DNA from: Bryoerythrophyllum caledonicum
Taxonomy: Eukaryota; Streptophyta; Bryopsida; Pottiales; Pottiaceae
Reading direction: 5' to 3'
NCBI GenBank assembly: GCA_963971425.1
Contig: OZ020525.1
Coordinates: forward strand, 1,922,001-1,986,000
Length of the DNA: 64,000 bases
Part shown: piece after piece, positions 62,956 through 64,000 of the stretch
Layout of the letters: each line of letters begins with the position of its first letter
Position numbering within the stretch: position 1 is the first letter of the stretch
The notes under the pieces: model-generated
Database searches by the model: none
Told to the model about the DNA's origin: nothing
What the model saw: only the letters and a program-made list of their open reading frames with translations
Made by a program: the position numbers and the translations under genes

Positions 62956-64000
62956 GATGTTGGGACAATATCCTCCACCAACAGCTAGTCGCAACTGTCC
63001 AGGTGACACCGGTCAAGGGACTCCATGTACCGATGGCATCCACAACCAGTATCATCTTCCGCTCGAGTAGCCATTGAAGTAGCCTCATCCGCGTCCCCAT
63101 CGCCCTCGGTTGCGTCAAGGTTGTCGTACTGAGCAGACGTTCGGTTTGCCCATTCGTCCAATTCGCCTGTCCGGTAGAGGTCCTGTCAGTCCGATGTAGT
63201 CAACCCATATATTGTTGACTATTTGCTAAGGTAAAAAATGATGTGGCTGCCACCTTGGCGCCACGTGACTCCTAGGAAAGATGCTAAGTGGGAACGGAAT
63301 TGGTGCCGGCGGGAAGGTGGGACAAGGCGCCGACGAAAGACACGACGCCCACGTCAAGCGCAGACAAGAGGGCAAAGCGCAGACCTTGGGCAGGATGGAT
63401 AGAAAGGGCATAGATGAAAGTGTAGGTCCAAAGTTTGGGCGCGAACAGATGGCCCTGGTGTGGACGTCCAACTGGGGCGCAAACCTAATCCATTCAACGA
63501 AGCGAGCGGGGCTTGGAGGGCCTTTGAAATGCACTTGGACCTTAGCCATGGCATTCCTCCTTTCCATGGATTGAAAAAACGATCAAACGCAGGCAGCTTT
63601 TGTTTTTAGTTTCGACAAGATCTTGACGTACCTCAAAAAACACACCAATATTATCTTTTTTGAGAAGCGGGAAGGAAATCTATATTAAAATTATGACTTT
63701 GAACCTCAAATCTCCATATTGAGGTTGCACAAGGTATTTTGGAGAAGTGGGCCCTCATCTTAATGGCACCCTCTCATTTTAGGGGGTCTAGAGGCTTTTT
63801 TAAGAAATTTGTTAGGCAAATTTGGGGCATACAATCCCAACTTACTCGTCAAAGGCCCCTTTCTGCTATTAATGGATCCTTCATCCAAAAATAAAATAGG
63901 TGCCAAAATTTACCCCACCCCCTTCCTCCTATGGCTTGTGCAACCTCAAAATTGAGATCCTTGGACCTCTAACGGTAAGCTCTTGAAAGAAAAACATCTC
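62956..64000. other. End of window, nothing recognised
   Basis: Partly GC-rich at 63290-63560, then AT-rich. Open frames of 60-113 codons show no domain, and gag of element B is not recognisable here. Confidence 0.4.

Noticed and set aside
63226..63574. ORFs of 97-113 codons near the window end
   Set aside because: Overlapping on both strands, no recognisable domain, not in line with element B gag.

Overview
The window is eukaryotic, intron-poor, dense in mobile elements and holds no intact host gene. Plant-type Ty3/gypsy elements, hAT elements with a DUF659-like transposase, and a LINE that combines plant-like RNase H with algal Dualen-like dual endonucleases suggest a large streptophyte genome. 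A charophyte alga such as Chara is my best guess, but this is inference and not proven by the sequence. A 200-base run of N (5563-5762) marks an assembly gap.

Left two thirds (about 1.7-44.6 kb) are one nested stack, resolved here by exact target-site duplications (TSDs). The oldest layer is a plus-strand LINE whose first ORF is cut twice. A hAT element (4537-29406, 8-bp TSD CTCAATTC) sits in it, and a 5.37-kb TG...CA unit (29671-35038, 5-bp TSD GATGT) sits further downstream in the same ORF. Inside the hAT transposase gene lies a very young 19.4-kb minus-strand Ty3/gypsy element (6789-26201, TSD GGGAC; LTRs differ by three substitutions and one indel as far as I can see). That element, called A here, reads on the minus strand: LTR, primer site, a 172-aa ORF, three mutually related small ORFs (102, 93, 94 aa), gag, an in-frame UGA inside the fourth zinc knuckle, pol (PR-RT-RH-INT), a 1155-aa coiled-coil ORF, polypurine tract, LTR.

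The LINE body (35.0-44.6 kb) reads on the plus strand: ORF1, a G-depleted Lys/Asn/Thr-rich leader ending in a 2A-type motif, an APE-type endonuclease, reverse transcriptase, RNase H, a CCHC finger and a C-terminal PD-(D/E)XK-like domain. It is decayed (stops, frameshifts). Three further copies of its 3' end lie at 1.4-1.75, 44.6-44.9 and 61.6-62.9 kb.

The right third (44.9-64 kb) holds a 51-bp tandem array, a decayed protein kinase gene (47.5-49.0 kb), a gag-like pseudogene related to the one in the 5.37-kb unit, and a second, older minus-strand gypsy element (B, about 53.4-62.95 kb). Element B is broken by an unidentified 3.7-kb insertion, a solo LTR related to element A (57683-59038, TSD CTTAC), and a LINE 3' fragment that itself carries a Mutator-like foldback MITE. 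The last kilobase shows no gene.
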